Notes: generated from the sequence alone by a model not told the origin. DNA of 20,808 nucleotides from Pseudomonadota bacterium (GCA_029556045.1 JAKQGS010000506.1:1-20808); one strand, 5' to 3'. Positions 1 to 7,289 are shown, counted from the stretch's first letter. A program made the numbers and translations.

Positions 1-266
1 GGTGCTGTGCTGGGGGCGCTTTCGCTGCTGCTACTACTGCTACTGGAGGCCGCCGCCTCACCGCCCGAGGCCGGCTTGCCACCAGCCTTATTATAACCCT
101 CCGAATACCAGCCTCCTCCCTTCAGTTGAAAGGCTGTTTGGCTCATCAGCTTAAACATAGGGCCCTTGGAACAGCTGGGGCAGCTTTCCGGGTCGGGATC
201 CGACATTTTCATCAGGAATTCCGTGACGGTTTCACAGTTTTGGCATTGATATTCATACAAAGGCAT
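1..266 (-). CDS. FmdB-type zinc ribbon protein (3' end outside window)
   Basis: The protein starts MPLYEYQCQNC. It has two CxxC knuckles at Cys8/Cys11 and Cys29/Cys32, which is the signature of the FmdB/CxxC_CXXC_SSSS family of small putative regulatory zinc ribbons. After the zinc ribbon and a Gly-rich stretch (LKGGGWYSEGY), the tail becomes low-complexity Gly/Ala followed by a run of serines, as is usual for the family, and it runs off the left edge of the window. The family was named for a formamidase-linked regulator, but for most members no target or partner is known, so only a general metal-binding regulatory role can be given. It lies downstream of the IHF-like gene on the same strand but is separated from it by a strong hairpin, so it is probably transcribed on its own. 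Confidence 0.9.
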   Translation of the reverse strand, partial: MPLYEYQCQNCETVTEFLMKMSDPDPESCPSCSKGPMFKLMSQTAFQLKGGGWYSEGYNKAGGKPASGGEAAASSSSSSSSESAPSTA

Positions 267-297
267 AACATCCCTCACTGGTTTGTATGGGAACCGC

Positions 298-328
298 CTT
301 AAATTGATGTCTTTTAGATTTTTGTCAA
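298..328 (-). promoter_or_regulatory. Possible promoter for the FmdB-type gene
   Basis: On the minus strand a perfect -35 box TTGACA lies at 328-323, followed after 19 bases by a poor -10 candidate TTTAAG at 303-298, about 30 bases before the ATG. The -35 is good, but the spacing is long and the -10 is weak, so this is tentative. Confidence 0.3.
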
Positions 329-340
329 GGGGGGAATGTT

Positions 341-379
341 CGAGACCCTTCCCCGATCAACTTCGGGGCCAGGGTCTCG
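341..379 (-). terminator. Hairpin terminator after the IHF-like gene
   Basis: A 9-bp perfect outer stem pairs 341-349 (CGAGACCCT) with 371-379 (AGGGTCTCG). Inside it a second 5-bp stem pairs 351-355 with 364-368. The hairpin begins 8 bases after the stop codon of the IHF-like gene. There is no U-rich tail in the minus direction. In the plus direction the stem is followed by TTAATTTT. It probably separates the IHF-like gene from the zinc ribbon gene, possibly as a stable 3' end. Confidence 0.55.
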
Positions 380-386
380 TTAATTT

Positions 387-701
387 TCAGAAGTTGCTAT
401 TGTTCCCGCTGCCGCCACCCATAAAGGCCGAGTCCACCCGCTGACGCAGCTCCTGGCCGGTCTTCCAACGGGGCAGGCGTTTTTCCGGAACCGTGATATT
501 GGTGCCGGTTTTGGGGTTACGGCCCTGATAGGATTTGTATTCTTTGACGGTGAAAGCGCCAAATCCCCGGATTTCCACACGTTCGCCATGGCACAGGGTG
601 TCGATGATACCGTTGAAAAACAGATCCACCACTTCTTCGGCTTTGGCTAATGTGATGTCAGCACGCTCTGCAAGTTGTTCGATCAGTTCTGACTTAACCA
701 T
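387..701 (-). CDS. ihfB: Integration host factor beta-like DNA-bending protein
   Basis: This 104-aa protein is a member of the HU/IHF family, which binds the minor groove as a dimer and bends DNA in recombination, replication and promoter architecture. It starts MVKSELIEQLAERADI, close to the IHF-beta pattern, and carries the core motif ERVEIRGFGAFTV followed by GRNPKTG, where the proline of the beta-arm is the intercalating residue. The C-terminus is extended by a short Gly/Ser/Asn tail (GGGSGNNSNF) that IHF-beta usually lacks. An ATG 36 bases upstream is in frame, but the chosen start has GAGGGG about 8 bases before it and lies downstream of a good promoter, so 701 is preferred. HU is the main alternative. 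In many proteobacteria ihfB follows rpsA and cmk; here it is divergent from accA. Confidence 0.88.
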   Translation of the reverse strand: MVKSELIEQLAERADITLAKAEEVVDLFFNGIIDTLCHGERVEIRGFGAFTVKEYKSYQGRNPKTGTNITVPEKRLPRWKTGQELRQRVDSAFMGGGSGNNSNF

Positions 702-737
702 GGATTTCCCCTCTTTGAGAACTTCTTTGATATTCAT

Positions 738-767
738 ATCTTATCAGGAGCTGTAAAAAAATTGCAA
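738..767 (-). promoter_or_regulatory. Predicted sigma70-type promoter of ihfB
   Basis: On the minus strand TTGCAA (767-762) and TAAGAT (743-738) are separated by 18 bases. Transcription would begin near 731, giving a leader of about 30 nt before the ATG at 701. The in-frame ATG at 737 would then lie outside the transcript. Confidence 0.5.
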
Positions 768-851
768 GTAATTCTATTGGGTTCCTGACAGGAGTTTGCG
801 GATATCCCGAATCACGGGCCGGAGGCCGGTTTCCCGGTGCCATGAAAGCGA

Positions 852-880
852 TTGACACCTCCCGCTAAAGTGGGGATAAA
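852..880 (+). promoter_or_regulatory. Predicted sigma70-type promoter of the accA-aroA-cmk group
   Basis: A perfect -35 TTGACA (852-857) is followed after 17 bases by GATAAA (875-880). This would place the transcription start around 887, about 38 nt before the accA ATG. Confidence 0.6.
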
Positions 881-924
881 TCATCACTCTTAAAGGCTTT
901 TTTCCAAATGGAGAACCATTGGTT

Positions 925-1893
925 ATGGATTATATTCCGCTCGAAAAACCCATTGCGGATTTGGAAGTGAAGATCGAAGAACTGCGTCGGCTGGCCATCA
1001 GTCAGGCGATTGATCTGGATGGGGAGATTCGCGACTTGGAATCCAAAGCGAAAGAACTGCGAGAAACCATCTTTAAATCTCTGACCCCGCATGAAACCGC
1101 CCAACTGTCCCGGCATCCCCGCCGTCCCACCACGCTGGATATCCTGTCGGTGGTGTGTGATTCGTTTATCGAACTGCATGGGGATCGGAACTTTCTCGAC
1201 GATCAGGCCATCGTGGCGGGCGTGGCCAAAATCAACGGCATGTCGGTGGCGGTGATCGGTCATCAAAAGGGCCGCAACACCAAAGAAAATATCCAGCGGA
1301 ACTTTGGTATGCCTCGTCCGGAGGGTTACCGGAAAGCCCTGCGTATCATGTCGATGGCGGAACGCTTTGGCCTGCCCATCCTGACGATGGTGGACACCCC
1401 GGGAGCTTACCCCGGAGTCGGCGCCGAAGAGCGTGGTCAATCGGAAGCCATCGCGAAAAATATTATGGTGATGAGCCGCCTGCGGGTCCCGATCACAACC
1501 TTTGTGATCGGAGAAGGCGGCAGTGGTGGAGCTTTGGCGATTGCGGTGGCCAACAAGGTGCACATGCTGGAGCATTCCATTTATTCGGTGATTTCACCGG
1601 AAGGTTGTGCGTCGATCCTGATGAAGGACTCCGCCCGTGCCCCCGAAGCGGCTGAGGCACTCAAGTTAACCGCCAAATACGCTTTGGAGTTCGGCGTGAT
1701 CGACTCGATCATTCCTGAGCCAGCAGGTGGGGCCCATCGGGACCTCGCGGCGGTGGCTGCCGCCATAAAGGCCCAGATTCTGGCGGATTTCGCGGAGATG
1801 AAGCACTGGGACCGCGACCAGGTGGTGAAGTATCGCCATGAAAAATTCCTGCGGATGGGACCGGTGGGTGGCAGCGAAGCCAACACCCACTAG
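925..1893 (+). CDS. accA: Acetyl-CoA carboxylase carboxyltransferase, alpha subunit
   Basis: This 322-aa protein is the alpha half of the carboxyltransferase that moves the carboxyl group from carboxybiotin to acetyl-CoA, giving malonyl-CoA for fatty acid synthesis; it works as an alpha2beta2 complex with AccD in the cytoplasm. Family hallmarks are clear: an N-terminal helical segment (LEKPIADLEVKIEELRR), RHPRRPTTLD, IGHQKGRNTKENIQRNFGM, DTPGAYPGVGAEERGQSEAI, GEGGSGGALAI and ISPEGCASIL. Its length matches the family. A TTG two codons upstream is also open, but the ATG at 925, with GGAG at 910-913, gives the usual N-terminus. It is followed 45 bases later by aroA on the same strand. Its TAG stop is the first part of a 21-bp sequence that recurs elsewhere in the window. 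Confidence 0.97.
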   Translation: MDYIPLEKPIADLEVKIEELRRLAISQAIDLDGEIRDLESKAKELRETIFKSLTPHETAQLSRHPRRPTTLDILSVVCDSFIELHGDRNFLDDQAIVAGVAKINGMSVAVIGHQKGRNTKENIQRNFGMPRPEGYRKALRIMSMAERFGLPILTMVDTPGAYPGVGAEERGQSEAIAKNIMVMSRLRVPITTFVIGEGGSGGALAIAVANKVHMLEHSIYSVISPEGCASILMKDSARAPEAAEALKLTAKYALEFGVIDSIIPEPAGGAHRDLAAVAAAIKAQILADFAEMKHWDRDQVVKYRHEKFLRMGPVGGSEANTH

Positions 1894-1911
1894 AAGCCAT
1901 CTCATAATTAG
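1891..1911 (+). repeat. Dispersed repeat, copy A
   Basis: The sequence reads TAGAAGCCATCTCATAA and continues TTAG. It matches copy B (4889-4909, minus strand) at 19 of 21 positions and resembles copy C (17582-17600, minus strand). Copies A and B point towards each other. The TAG is also the accA stop codon. It may be a relic end of an insertion sequence or MITE; no transposase is nearby. Confidence 0.5.
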
Positions 1912-1938
1912 ATTCTGCTGCCAAAGGGACGGGGACGC

Positions 1939-3255
1939 GTGATCAATCAGCAAACCATTCGCCCTTTTGCATTATCCGGCGGGGAAACCCGCACCATCGA
2001 AATCCCTGCCGATAAATCCCTGACCCATCGGGCCATTATGCTGGCGTCCTGCGCCGCAGGGCGCAGCCAGTTGTGGAATCCCCTGGAGGGTGAGGATTGC
2101 CTGGCGACCCGTCGCTGCTTTGAAGCGTTAGGGGTGACATTTTCCACGATTCACAAGGGATCCACGGTTGGATGGGAGATCACCAGTCCCGGGTGGGATC
2201 ACTGGATCACCCCTTCCGCGCCACTCGATTGTGGCAATAGCGGTACCACGGCGCGCCTGATGCTGGGTCTGCTGGCGGGTGCACCGGGTATGCAAGCGCA
2301 GCTGACCGGGGATGAAAGTCTGCAGCGGCGTCCCATGGGGCGTGTGGTGGCCCCCCTGCGCACCATGGGTGCGGATATTTCCCTGGAGCATGACCATTTG
2401 CCAGCCACCGTGCGTGGCCAAACTATGCATGCGTCGTCCTACCGCATGGGGGTCGCCTCCGCCCAGGTTAAATCAGCCCTGCTGTTGGCGGGGGCTCGTT
2501 GTGTCGGGGCGACCTCCGTCGGGCTGCCATCAGGATCCCGGGATCATACCGAACGCTGGCTCCGCTGGTTGGGGGTATCCTGCGAGAGTCAGGAAAATCA
2601 TGGACAAGAGATGGTGACCCTGCGGGGGCCATGGCAGCCGCGGACCTTCACCTACAGCATCCCGGGAGATCCCTCCAGCGCGGCATTTTTTGTAGTTTTG
2701 GGGCTGCTGCAGCGGGGCGGAGCCATACGGTTACCGCGGGTGGGCACTAATCCCACCCGCATGGGCTTTGTCAAATTTCTCCGACAGATGGGAGGCAACA
2801 TTGCTTATGTGGGGGATACTGAAGAGGGACCGGAGCCAATAGCAGAAATCGTGGTTACCGGCGGGCAACCCCTGATGGGGGCCGCCATGGCGGCGGAGGA
2901 TGTCCCCACTGCCATCGACGAGATCCCGATTCTGGCGGTGGCGGCGGCTTGCGGCCGGGGAATCTCCCGCTTTCACGGGGTGGGTGAATTGCGCTATAAG
3001 GAAAGTAACCGGTTAAACGCCCTGGAACAGTTGCTTAAATCGGCAGGGGTCAAGGTTTCCCAACAGGGTGACGATCTCGAAGTGGTAGGAGTGGGTGAGG
3101 GTGCCATCAAGGCCTTTTGCTTTGACTCCGCAGGGGATCATCGCATGGCTATGGCGGCAGCGGTATTGGCTAAGAGGGCAGATGGTCCCTGCGTCATTCA
3201 AAATGCCTCCTGTGTGGCGGTGAGTTTTCCCACGTTTTTTCAGTGGCTGCTTTGA
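1939..3255 (+). CDS. aroA: 3-phosphoshikimate 1-carboxyvinyltransferase (EPSP synthase)
   Basis: This 438-aa enzyme transfers the enolpyruvyl group of PEP to shikimate 3-phosphate, the sixth step of the shikimate pathway towards chorismate. Visible signatures are PADKSLTHRAIMLAS near residue 23, LDCGNSGTTARLM at 96-108, GDESLQRRPMGRVVAPLRTMG, YKESNRLNALEQL and DHRMAMAAAV near the C-terminus. The pattern of these blocks is closer to the class II (Bacillus and Agrobacterium) enzymes than to the E. coli type. The start is GTG, with a purine-rich AAAGGGACGGGG just before it. It sits between accA and cmk, an arrangement known in several proteobacteria. It is probably cotranscribed with accA, since no terminator is seen in the 45-base gap. 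Confidence 0.97.
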   Translation: MINQQTIRPFALSGGETRTIEIPADKSLTHRAIMLASCAAGRSQLWNPLEGEDCLATRRCFEALGVTFSTIHKGSTVGWEITSPGWDHWITPSAPLDCGNSGTTARLMLGLLAGAPGMQAQLTGDESLQRRPMGRVVAPLRTMGADISLEHDHLPATVRGQTMHASSYRMGVASAQVKSALLLAGARCVGATSVGLPSGSRDHTERWLRWLGVSCESQENHGQEMVTLRGPWQPRTFTYSIPGDPSSAAFFVVLGLLQRGGAIRLPRVGTNPTRMGFVKFLRQMGGNIAYVGDTEEGPEPIAEIVVTGGQPLMGAAMAAEDVPTAIDEIPILAVAAACGRGISRFHGVGELRYKESNRLNALEQLLKSAGVKVSQQGDDLEVVGVGEGAIKAFCFDSAGDHRMAMAAAVLAKRADGPCVIQNASCVAVSFPTFFQWLL

Positions 3256-3325
3256 TGAAATGTTTCTCCCGGTGATGCAAAATGGCGGCATAGAATATAC
3301 GGGATAAGGACGCGGAGTGGTGGTT

Positions 3326-4045
3326 ATGGATAAGAATCTGGAACAAACAAAAAAGGCACCCGTCATCGTTGCGGTGGACGGCCCCGCCGGCTCCGGCAAA
3401 AGCAGCGTGTGCGCGCGCGTCTGCCAACTGCTGGGATGGCACTATATCAACACCGGTTATCTCTACCGAGCTTTGGGATATATGGCCCGCCAGCGGGGGG
3501 TATCCTTTCGGGAAGAGACGCTTCCCGCTTTGATTGCAGATTTTGCAGAAGGGGTTCACTGGGAGGCCTCCACCCAAAGCCTTTGGTATCGGGATCAGGA
3601 TCTGACACCATTTCTGAATACGGTGGATGCCGGGCGGGATGCCAGCGACATCGCCAAGATCCCGCTGGTACGGCAGGAACTCCTACCGCTGCAACGTAAG
3701 CTGGCGCTGAGTGCCAGCAAGGGATCCATGGTGGATGGCCGCGATATTGGCACCGTGGTTTTTCCCGATGCGGATCTTAAGATTTATATGACGGCCTCAT
3801 TGGAGGAGCGGGCTCGCCGTCGCTGGACGCAACTGAAGGAGTCCAATAAACTGACGGGCCATGATGATCACGATTTTGAACAGATTAAAAGCGCCATCGC
3901 CGCGCGGGACGAGCAGGACAAGGGGCGCGGCAATGCACCCTTGAAAATGGCGGATGAAGCCATTCGTTTTGACACCAGTCAGATGGAAGTGGGGGCTGCC
4001 GTCGAGGCGATGCTTTCTCTATTGAAGAAACACCATTTGTACTAA
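3326..4045 (+). CDS. cmk: Cytidylate kinase
   Basis: This protein of about 239 aa phosphorylates CMP and dCMP with ATP for pyrimidine nucleotide salvage and synthesis. The P-loop GPAGSGKSS is close to the N-terminus. It is followed by INTGYLYRALGYMA, where the family usually has DTGAMYR, then GSMVDGRDIGTVVFPDADLKIYMTASLEERARRR, and a lid/C-terminal part with RDEQDKGRGNAPLKMADEA. A GTG at 3317 would add three residues. The ATG at 3326 is preferred because GGAG lies 8 bases upstream. The gene lies 70 bases after aroA. In many proteobacteria cmk is followed by rpsA and ihfB. Here it is followed by a convergent nucleotidyltransferase/HEPN pair. Confidence 0.96.
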   Translation: MDKNLEQTKKAPVIVAVDGPAGSGKSSVCARVCQLLGWHYINTGYLYRALGYMARQRGVSFREETLPALIADFAEGVHWEASTQSLWYRDQDLTPFLNTVDAGRDASDIAKIPLVRQELLPLQRKLALSASKGSMVDGRDIGTVVFPDADLKIYMTASLEERARRRWTQLKESNKLTGHDDHDFEQIKSAIAARDEQDKGRGNAPLKMADEAIRFDTSQMEVGAAVEAMLSLLKKHHLY

Positions 4046-4072
4046 AGACTGGTCTTGTTTCGCTCGGCTGGT

Positions 4073-4470
4073 TCAAAAATTAATTTTCGAATCCACCCAT
4101 TTGACAACATTTGACGCGATGTCGACGGCTTCATTGTATTCAGCTTCTGTCACTGGTTCTCCCCAACCCGGATACCGCGTCTGCACTGCAAATTCGCTGA
4201 GTCCCGCTGCAGTTTCAATAGAAGAGGGAACAATGACGCCGGCCTTTTTGATCTGATCAATAAGGCTTCCAATATCATGTGTATACAGGAATGGAACTGC
4301 CTTATGAATCAATAGCGCCTTAGGGCCTTTTCGGCAGCTTGTTGTGGGTCAAAACAAAGGTCTTCCCAGTATGCGTCAGCAGGTTTCGGTTGTTTGGCCC
4401 GCGCTAAATTTCCTCGGGCTCTATTCAACCACTCAGTTGCAGGTTTGAGGGAGGAATCTTTAGGCGGCAT
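4073..4470 (-). pseudogene. HEPN-domain protein, disrupted by a one-base frameshift
   Basis: Reading from ATG 4470 gives MPPKDSSLKPATEWLNRARG followed by EDLCFDPQQAAEKAL and then a stop (RRY*) near 4311. The next frame continues exactly where a HEPN domain (PF05168) should: ALLIHKAVPFLYTHDIGSL, followed by TRYPGWGEPVTEAEY and a final amphipathic helix. Adding one A in CCCTAAGGCG would restore a single 132-aa frame with the usual AEKALKALLIH junction, so the gene most likely lost one base. It overlaps the end of the nucleotidyltransferase gene by 11 nt, the normal layout for MNT-HEPN pairs. HEPN partners are often RNases, but no RX4-6H motif can be seen in the readable parts. A sequencing error is the main alternative explanation. 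Confidence 0.8.
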
Positions 4471-4771
4471 AGACGACTCTACCTTCACGCAGTGCCGGGT
4501 GTATGACAGTCCAAAAATGGTCTTTATGGGTCGTCAAATCATTTTCCGTTACAACAACGAAATCGACCGGTTTTCCATGTCTCTTGACTGATCGATACAA
4601 AAGCTGTGCGATTTGTCTGCGATGGGATCCATCTGGCACAACAATCAAAAGATCCAAGTCACTGTGGGGACCAGCGACGCCGCGGGCTGATGACCCGAAT
4701 ACTATAATCCTTAAAGGCTTAATAAGCTGCACGATCTGATTCACGATGACGTCTTCGTTTGACGAGGTCAT
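4460..4771 (-). CDS. MNT-type minimal nucleotidyltransferase, partner of the broken HEPN gene
   Basis: This 103-aa protein has the DNA polymerase beta-like nucleotidyltransferase core: FGSSARG at residues 25-31, SDLDLLIV with Asp38 and Asp40, and a third acidic position at Asp70 in PVDFVVV. All metal-binding residues are present, so the enzyme looks intact. In characterised MNT-HEPN systems the nucleotidyltransferase acts as the antitoxin by transferring AMP to the HEPN partner. Here the downstream HEPN frame is broken, so this copy may be a solitary remnant. The start has GGAG about 10 bases upstream. Upstream (4772-4906) lies a short region with no clear gene and a copy of the dispersed repeat. 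Confidence 0.85.
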   Translation of the reverse strand: MTSSNEDVIVNQIVQLIKPLRIIVFGSSARGVAGPHSDLDLLIVVPDGSHRRQIAQLLYRSVKRHGKPVDFVVVTENDLTTHKDHFWTVIHPALREGRVVYAA

Positions 4772-4888
4772 TCAGGTATTTCTCCATCTTACGATCTAAT
4801 CCATCGGCGCGGTCTAAGGTAGCATATTCAATTTTGGATGTCAGCGTGAGATCCAGCCCCAACTAGGATGTATATTCGGCGCCAGCGC

Positions 4889-4909
4889 CTATTTATGAGA
4901 TAGCTTCTA
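4889..4909 (-). repeat. Dispersed repeat, copy B
   Basis: On the minus strand it reads TAGAAGCTATCTCATAA then ATAG, differing from copy A at two positions. Its TAG is the stop codon of the coiled-coil gene ending at 4907. It is inverted relative to copy A, so the two face inwards around aroA, cmk and the MNT-HEPN pair. Beyond it on the minus strand is a GGCGC/GCGCC palindrome that is partly conserved after copy C. Confidence 0.5.
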
Positions 4910-5878
4910 AAATTTTTGGAGCATTTGCCGCCGCCGTCCCGCTGCTTGAAATCGAGGGCGAGGTTTGCGTGGTTGTCCCGCTGAGGCAAAAGCAGGCACA
5001 GTTAGTTGGACCCATTTGTCTTCCATTTCTGCGAATTTTTGCTCCCACCATGTCTGTTGCAGGTTCTGAAAGTGGCCCTGTTCTTCTTGCAGGTCGGCGG
5101 TTTGCGCCATGAGTGTGTTCATGGCCCGATTGAGGAGATCGAAGGCGATTTGCCAGCGTTCCCGTTCCGCTATTCGGTCGTCCCGCTCCGATTTCTGCAG
5201 CACCGTCTGTTCGCGGACTTCTCCGTGAATATGGCCCAGAATGCTGTGAAACTGGGTGATCACCTGCGCCAGTTCCTGCACCGGCAGAAGCTGCGATTCA
5301 ATCTTATCGTGCCGTTGCTCCAGGATCTGACGGGCCGATACCAGCGAGGCCTGCATCTGCTCCAGCAAATGGGCGGTGGTTTGCTGCCACATATTTTTCT
5401 GTTCGTATTGCAGAGCCTCCAGCTGGCGCTGCATATCGTCAGCGGTCTGGGCGAAATGTTCTTCCACGGACTCCAGTGTGGTGGCCAGGATGCGGCTCAG
5501 TTCGTCCGCCTGGTGCTCCAGTTTTTCCCGGGCTTCTTCCATCACCCGGGAAGAGGTGGCGTGAGAGATCGGGGCGCGGGTCCAGGCTTTGTAGGCCTGC
5601 AAATCCTGCGGGCGATAAACCGGCCGGATGTAACGGTCCACCCGCAGACGGCCCACCCGCAGCTCCCGTCCGGAAATCTGCGTCAACCGTGAGCGTTTGA
5701 TGCCTAGAAAGGCCATGGCAGCGTCCGCATCCATGGTGAATTCTTCGACCATTGCCTCATCGCCGCGGAGCCAGACGATCATGGGTAGCTCATCGTCCGG
5801 AACCTTTTCCTGCGGTTTCATCACGGCAACGCCGGAATGACGCGGGGTTTCGTCGGGGGTGAATTCCATGTCGCTCAT
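4907..5878 (-). CDS. KfrA-like protein: putative DNA-binding N-terminus plus long coiled coil
   Basis: The 323-aa product is not a member of a family I can name. Residues about 50-100 (MDADAAMAFLGIKRSRLTQI, later VDRYIRPVYRPQDLQAY) look like a MerR/excisionase-type helix-turn-helix with a wing. Residues about 110-295 are almost entirely charged heptad helix rich in Glu, Gln and Leu, predicting a long coiled coil. The last 30 residues are basic (RKPRPRF, GRRRQ). The layout recalls KfrA-type plasmid proteins, in which an HTH head is joined to an alpha-helical tail, but this is inference. The start at 5878 is chosen because GGAGG lies 6 bases upstream; an ATG five codons earlier overlaps that ribosome site. 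There is no signal peptide, so it should be cytoplasmic. The stop codon lies within a dispersed repeat. Confidence 0.75.
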   Translation of the reverse strand: MSDMEFTPDETPRHSGVAVMKPQEKVPDDELPMIVWLRGDEAMVEEFTMDADAAMAFLGIKRSRLTQISGRELRVGRLRVDRYIRPVYRPQDLQAYKAWTRAPISHATSSRVMEEAREKLEHQADELSRILATTLESVEEHFAQTADDMQRQLEALQYEQKNMWQQTTAHLLEQMQASLVSARQILEQRHDKIESQLLPVQELAQVITQFHSILGHIHGEVREQTVLQKSERDDRIAERERWQIAFDLLNRAMNTLMAQTADLQEEQGHFQNLQQTWWEQKFAEMEDKWVQLTVPAFASAGQPRKPRPRFQAAGRRRQMLQKF

Positions 5879-5909
5879 AGGGCCTCCATGCACGATCTCG
5901 TCATAATGC

Positions 5910-7259
5910 TTAAAGGTTAATGCGGCTTACCAAAAATTGCCAGTCGGAAAGATGGCGGAAGGTATCCAGGCGCGCCGGATCCTTTTTGTTTTCAAAAAAC
6001 AACTGAAAGGCGATGAAATGCTCCCCCTGGGCAAAACGCGTCAGATCAAAGGCCAACCCCATGTTGACGGGGGCTTTTTCGATGGGGAGCGCCTCGTCGT
6101 TGCTGATGGATCGCAAATCGCCGCCGGGTACATCCTTGCGGTAGAGGAAGGGGACATTTTTAGCCGCCAGCATGTCGCGGGAGGGCAGCAGCTCCACATA
6201 CATCATATGATCCTCCGCCGCCAGGCTGAGCCAGTATTTTGATTCCCGATGGATGGGGGTTTCCAACAGGTTAAAGATGCCGCTCTTGGGTTCGCGCCAG
6301 AGGTTCATATTGGTGGCAAATTCGTAGGAATTCGGACTGCGGGTCAAGGCAAAGCCATAGTAAAAACCACTTCCTTTGTTGAACACCTTGCGGCCGTCGA
6401 TGGGATATTGGATCACCGCTGGCAGGATCACGGAGTTGGGCAGGAAACTGATCTCCGTGTACATACCAATGCTGAAGTTCATTTTCATAATGGAATAGGT
6501 GAACGCCACCCGCACAATGGTGCGCACCGGCCCTGACCGCCAGGCTTCCAGCTGGCTGTTGATGGATCGATGATTGCCGGTCACCGTCAGGAAGTATTTG
6601 AAGTCACCCTTGAGGAAAAAGGTGCTGGAATCCAACAGGGGCACCGTGATGGGAGGGGCCTGGGCATTGGCTGGGTCTGGCTTGAACATGCTGACCTTGC
6701 GCACCACCAGATAATTGCGGGTGTCAAAATCGTACTGATACCGGGACGTGGTGACCCGACCTTGGTTCTGATCAAACATCACATACGGCGTGACATTGGT
6801 GGAAGGAGGGGATTTTAGAAACACCGCCAGGTATACGGCCCCCTCACGGGATCCCTGGGTGATGCGGGGATTGGTGAAGCGGATTTCAAATAGCTGCTGC
6901 GGTTTATGCCCGTTTGGCCAAACCTTGGGCTCCCCGATAGGACCCACGTCGTTGCCCATAAACGCCAGCTCATCCAGGCCATCGAAGATCCTATTGCTTG
7001 AGGAGGCGTTTTGCAGGGGCCCCTGATCCAGAATATGGTCGCCAATTTCATTCACTTCATCGATCTGAAAGGGGATCGGGACCGCTTCTCCCATCGGGGT
7101 GCTTTGGTAGAGCCGGTAGGCCCCCACAGGGTAGCGGCTGGCGCTGCGGATCTGATCCGCCGTCATGACGATCGGGGCCTGATGCAACACCGCCCAAAGT
7201 GGGGACGTCAGGAGCCACTGCAGGGTCAATGCCATCAGCGCAGGTCGGAGCCATCGCAT
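5910..7259 (-). CDS. Exported protein of unknown function
   Basis: The 449-aa product begins with a clear Sec signal peptide, MRWLRPALMALTLQWLLTSP, with likely cleavage after LWA. The mature part has many aromatic residues and beta-rich stretches, and an early motif PIPFQIDEVNE followed by IFDGLDELAFMGNDVG. Similar QIDE and DELxFM pairs occur in exported proteins of unknown function in deltaproteobacteria. No catalytic motif or membrane span is seen after the signal, so it is probably periplasmic or surface-exposed. An in-frame ATG at 7343 would add 28 residues before the signal peptide. It is rejected because the best promoter (7315-7343) would start transcription downstream of it. The coiled-coil gene follows on the same strand after about 30 bases, so the two may be cotranscribed. 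Confidence 0.8.
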   Translation of the reverse strand: MRWLRPALMALTLQWLLTSPLWAVLHQAPIVMTADQIRSASRYPVGAYRLYQSTPMGEAVPIPFQIDEVNEIGDHILDQGPLQNASSSNRIFDGLDELAFMGNDVGPIGEPKVWPNGHKPQQLFEIRFTNPRITQGSREGAVYLAVFLKSPPSTNVTPYVMFDQNQGRVTTSRYQYDFDTRNYLVVRKVSMFKPDPANAQAPPITVPLLDSSTFFLKGDFKYFLTVTGNHRSINSQLEAWRSGPVRTIVRVAFTYSIMKMNFSIGMYTEISFLPNSVILPAVIQYPIDGRKVFNKGSGFYYGFALTRSPNSYEFATNMNLWREPKSGIFNLLETPIHRESKYWLSLAAEDHMMYVELLPSRDMLAAKNVPFLYRKDVPGGDLRSISNDEALPIEKAPVNMGLAFDLTRFAQGEHFIAFQLFFENKKDPARLDTFRHLSDWQFLVSRINL

Positions 7260-7289
7260 GTGTTCCACGGACTTCAAATTCCTCAACCC

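Noticed and set aside
865..1575. A 236-aa minus-strand frame opposite accA
   Set aside because: It is antisense to the highly conserved carboxyltransferase region, is rich in His and Arg as expected for a shadow frame, and matches no family pattern.
5006..5692. A 228-aa plus-strand frame opposite the coiled-coil gene
   Set aside because: It is the mirror of a Gln/Leu/Glu-rich coiled coil, has no ribosome site, and its composition (Leu, His, Phe and Val rich) is that of an antisense frame.
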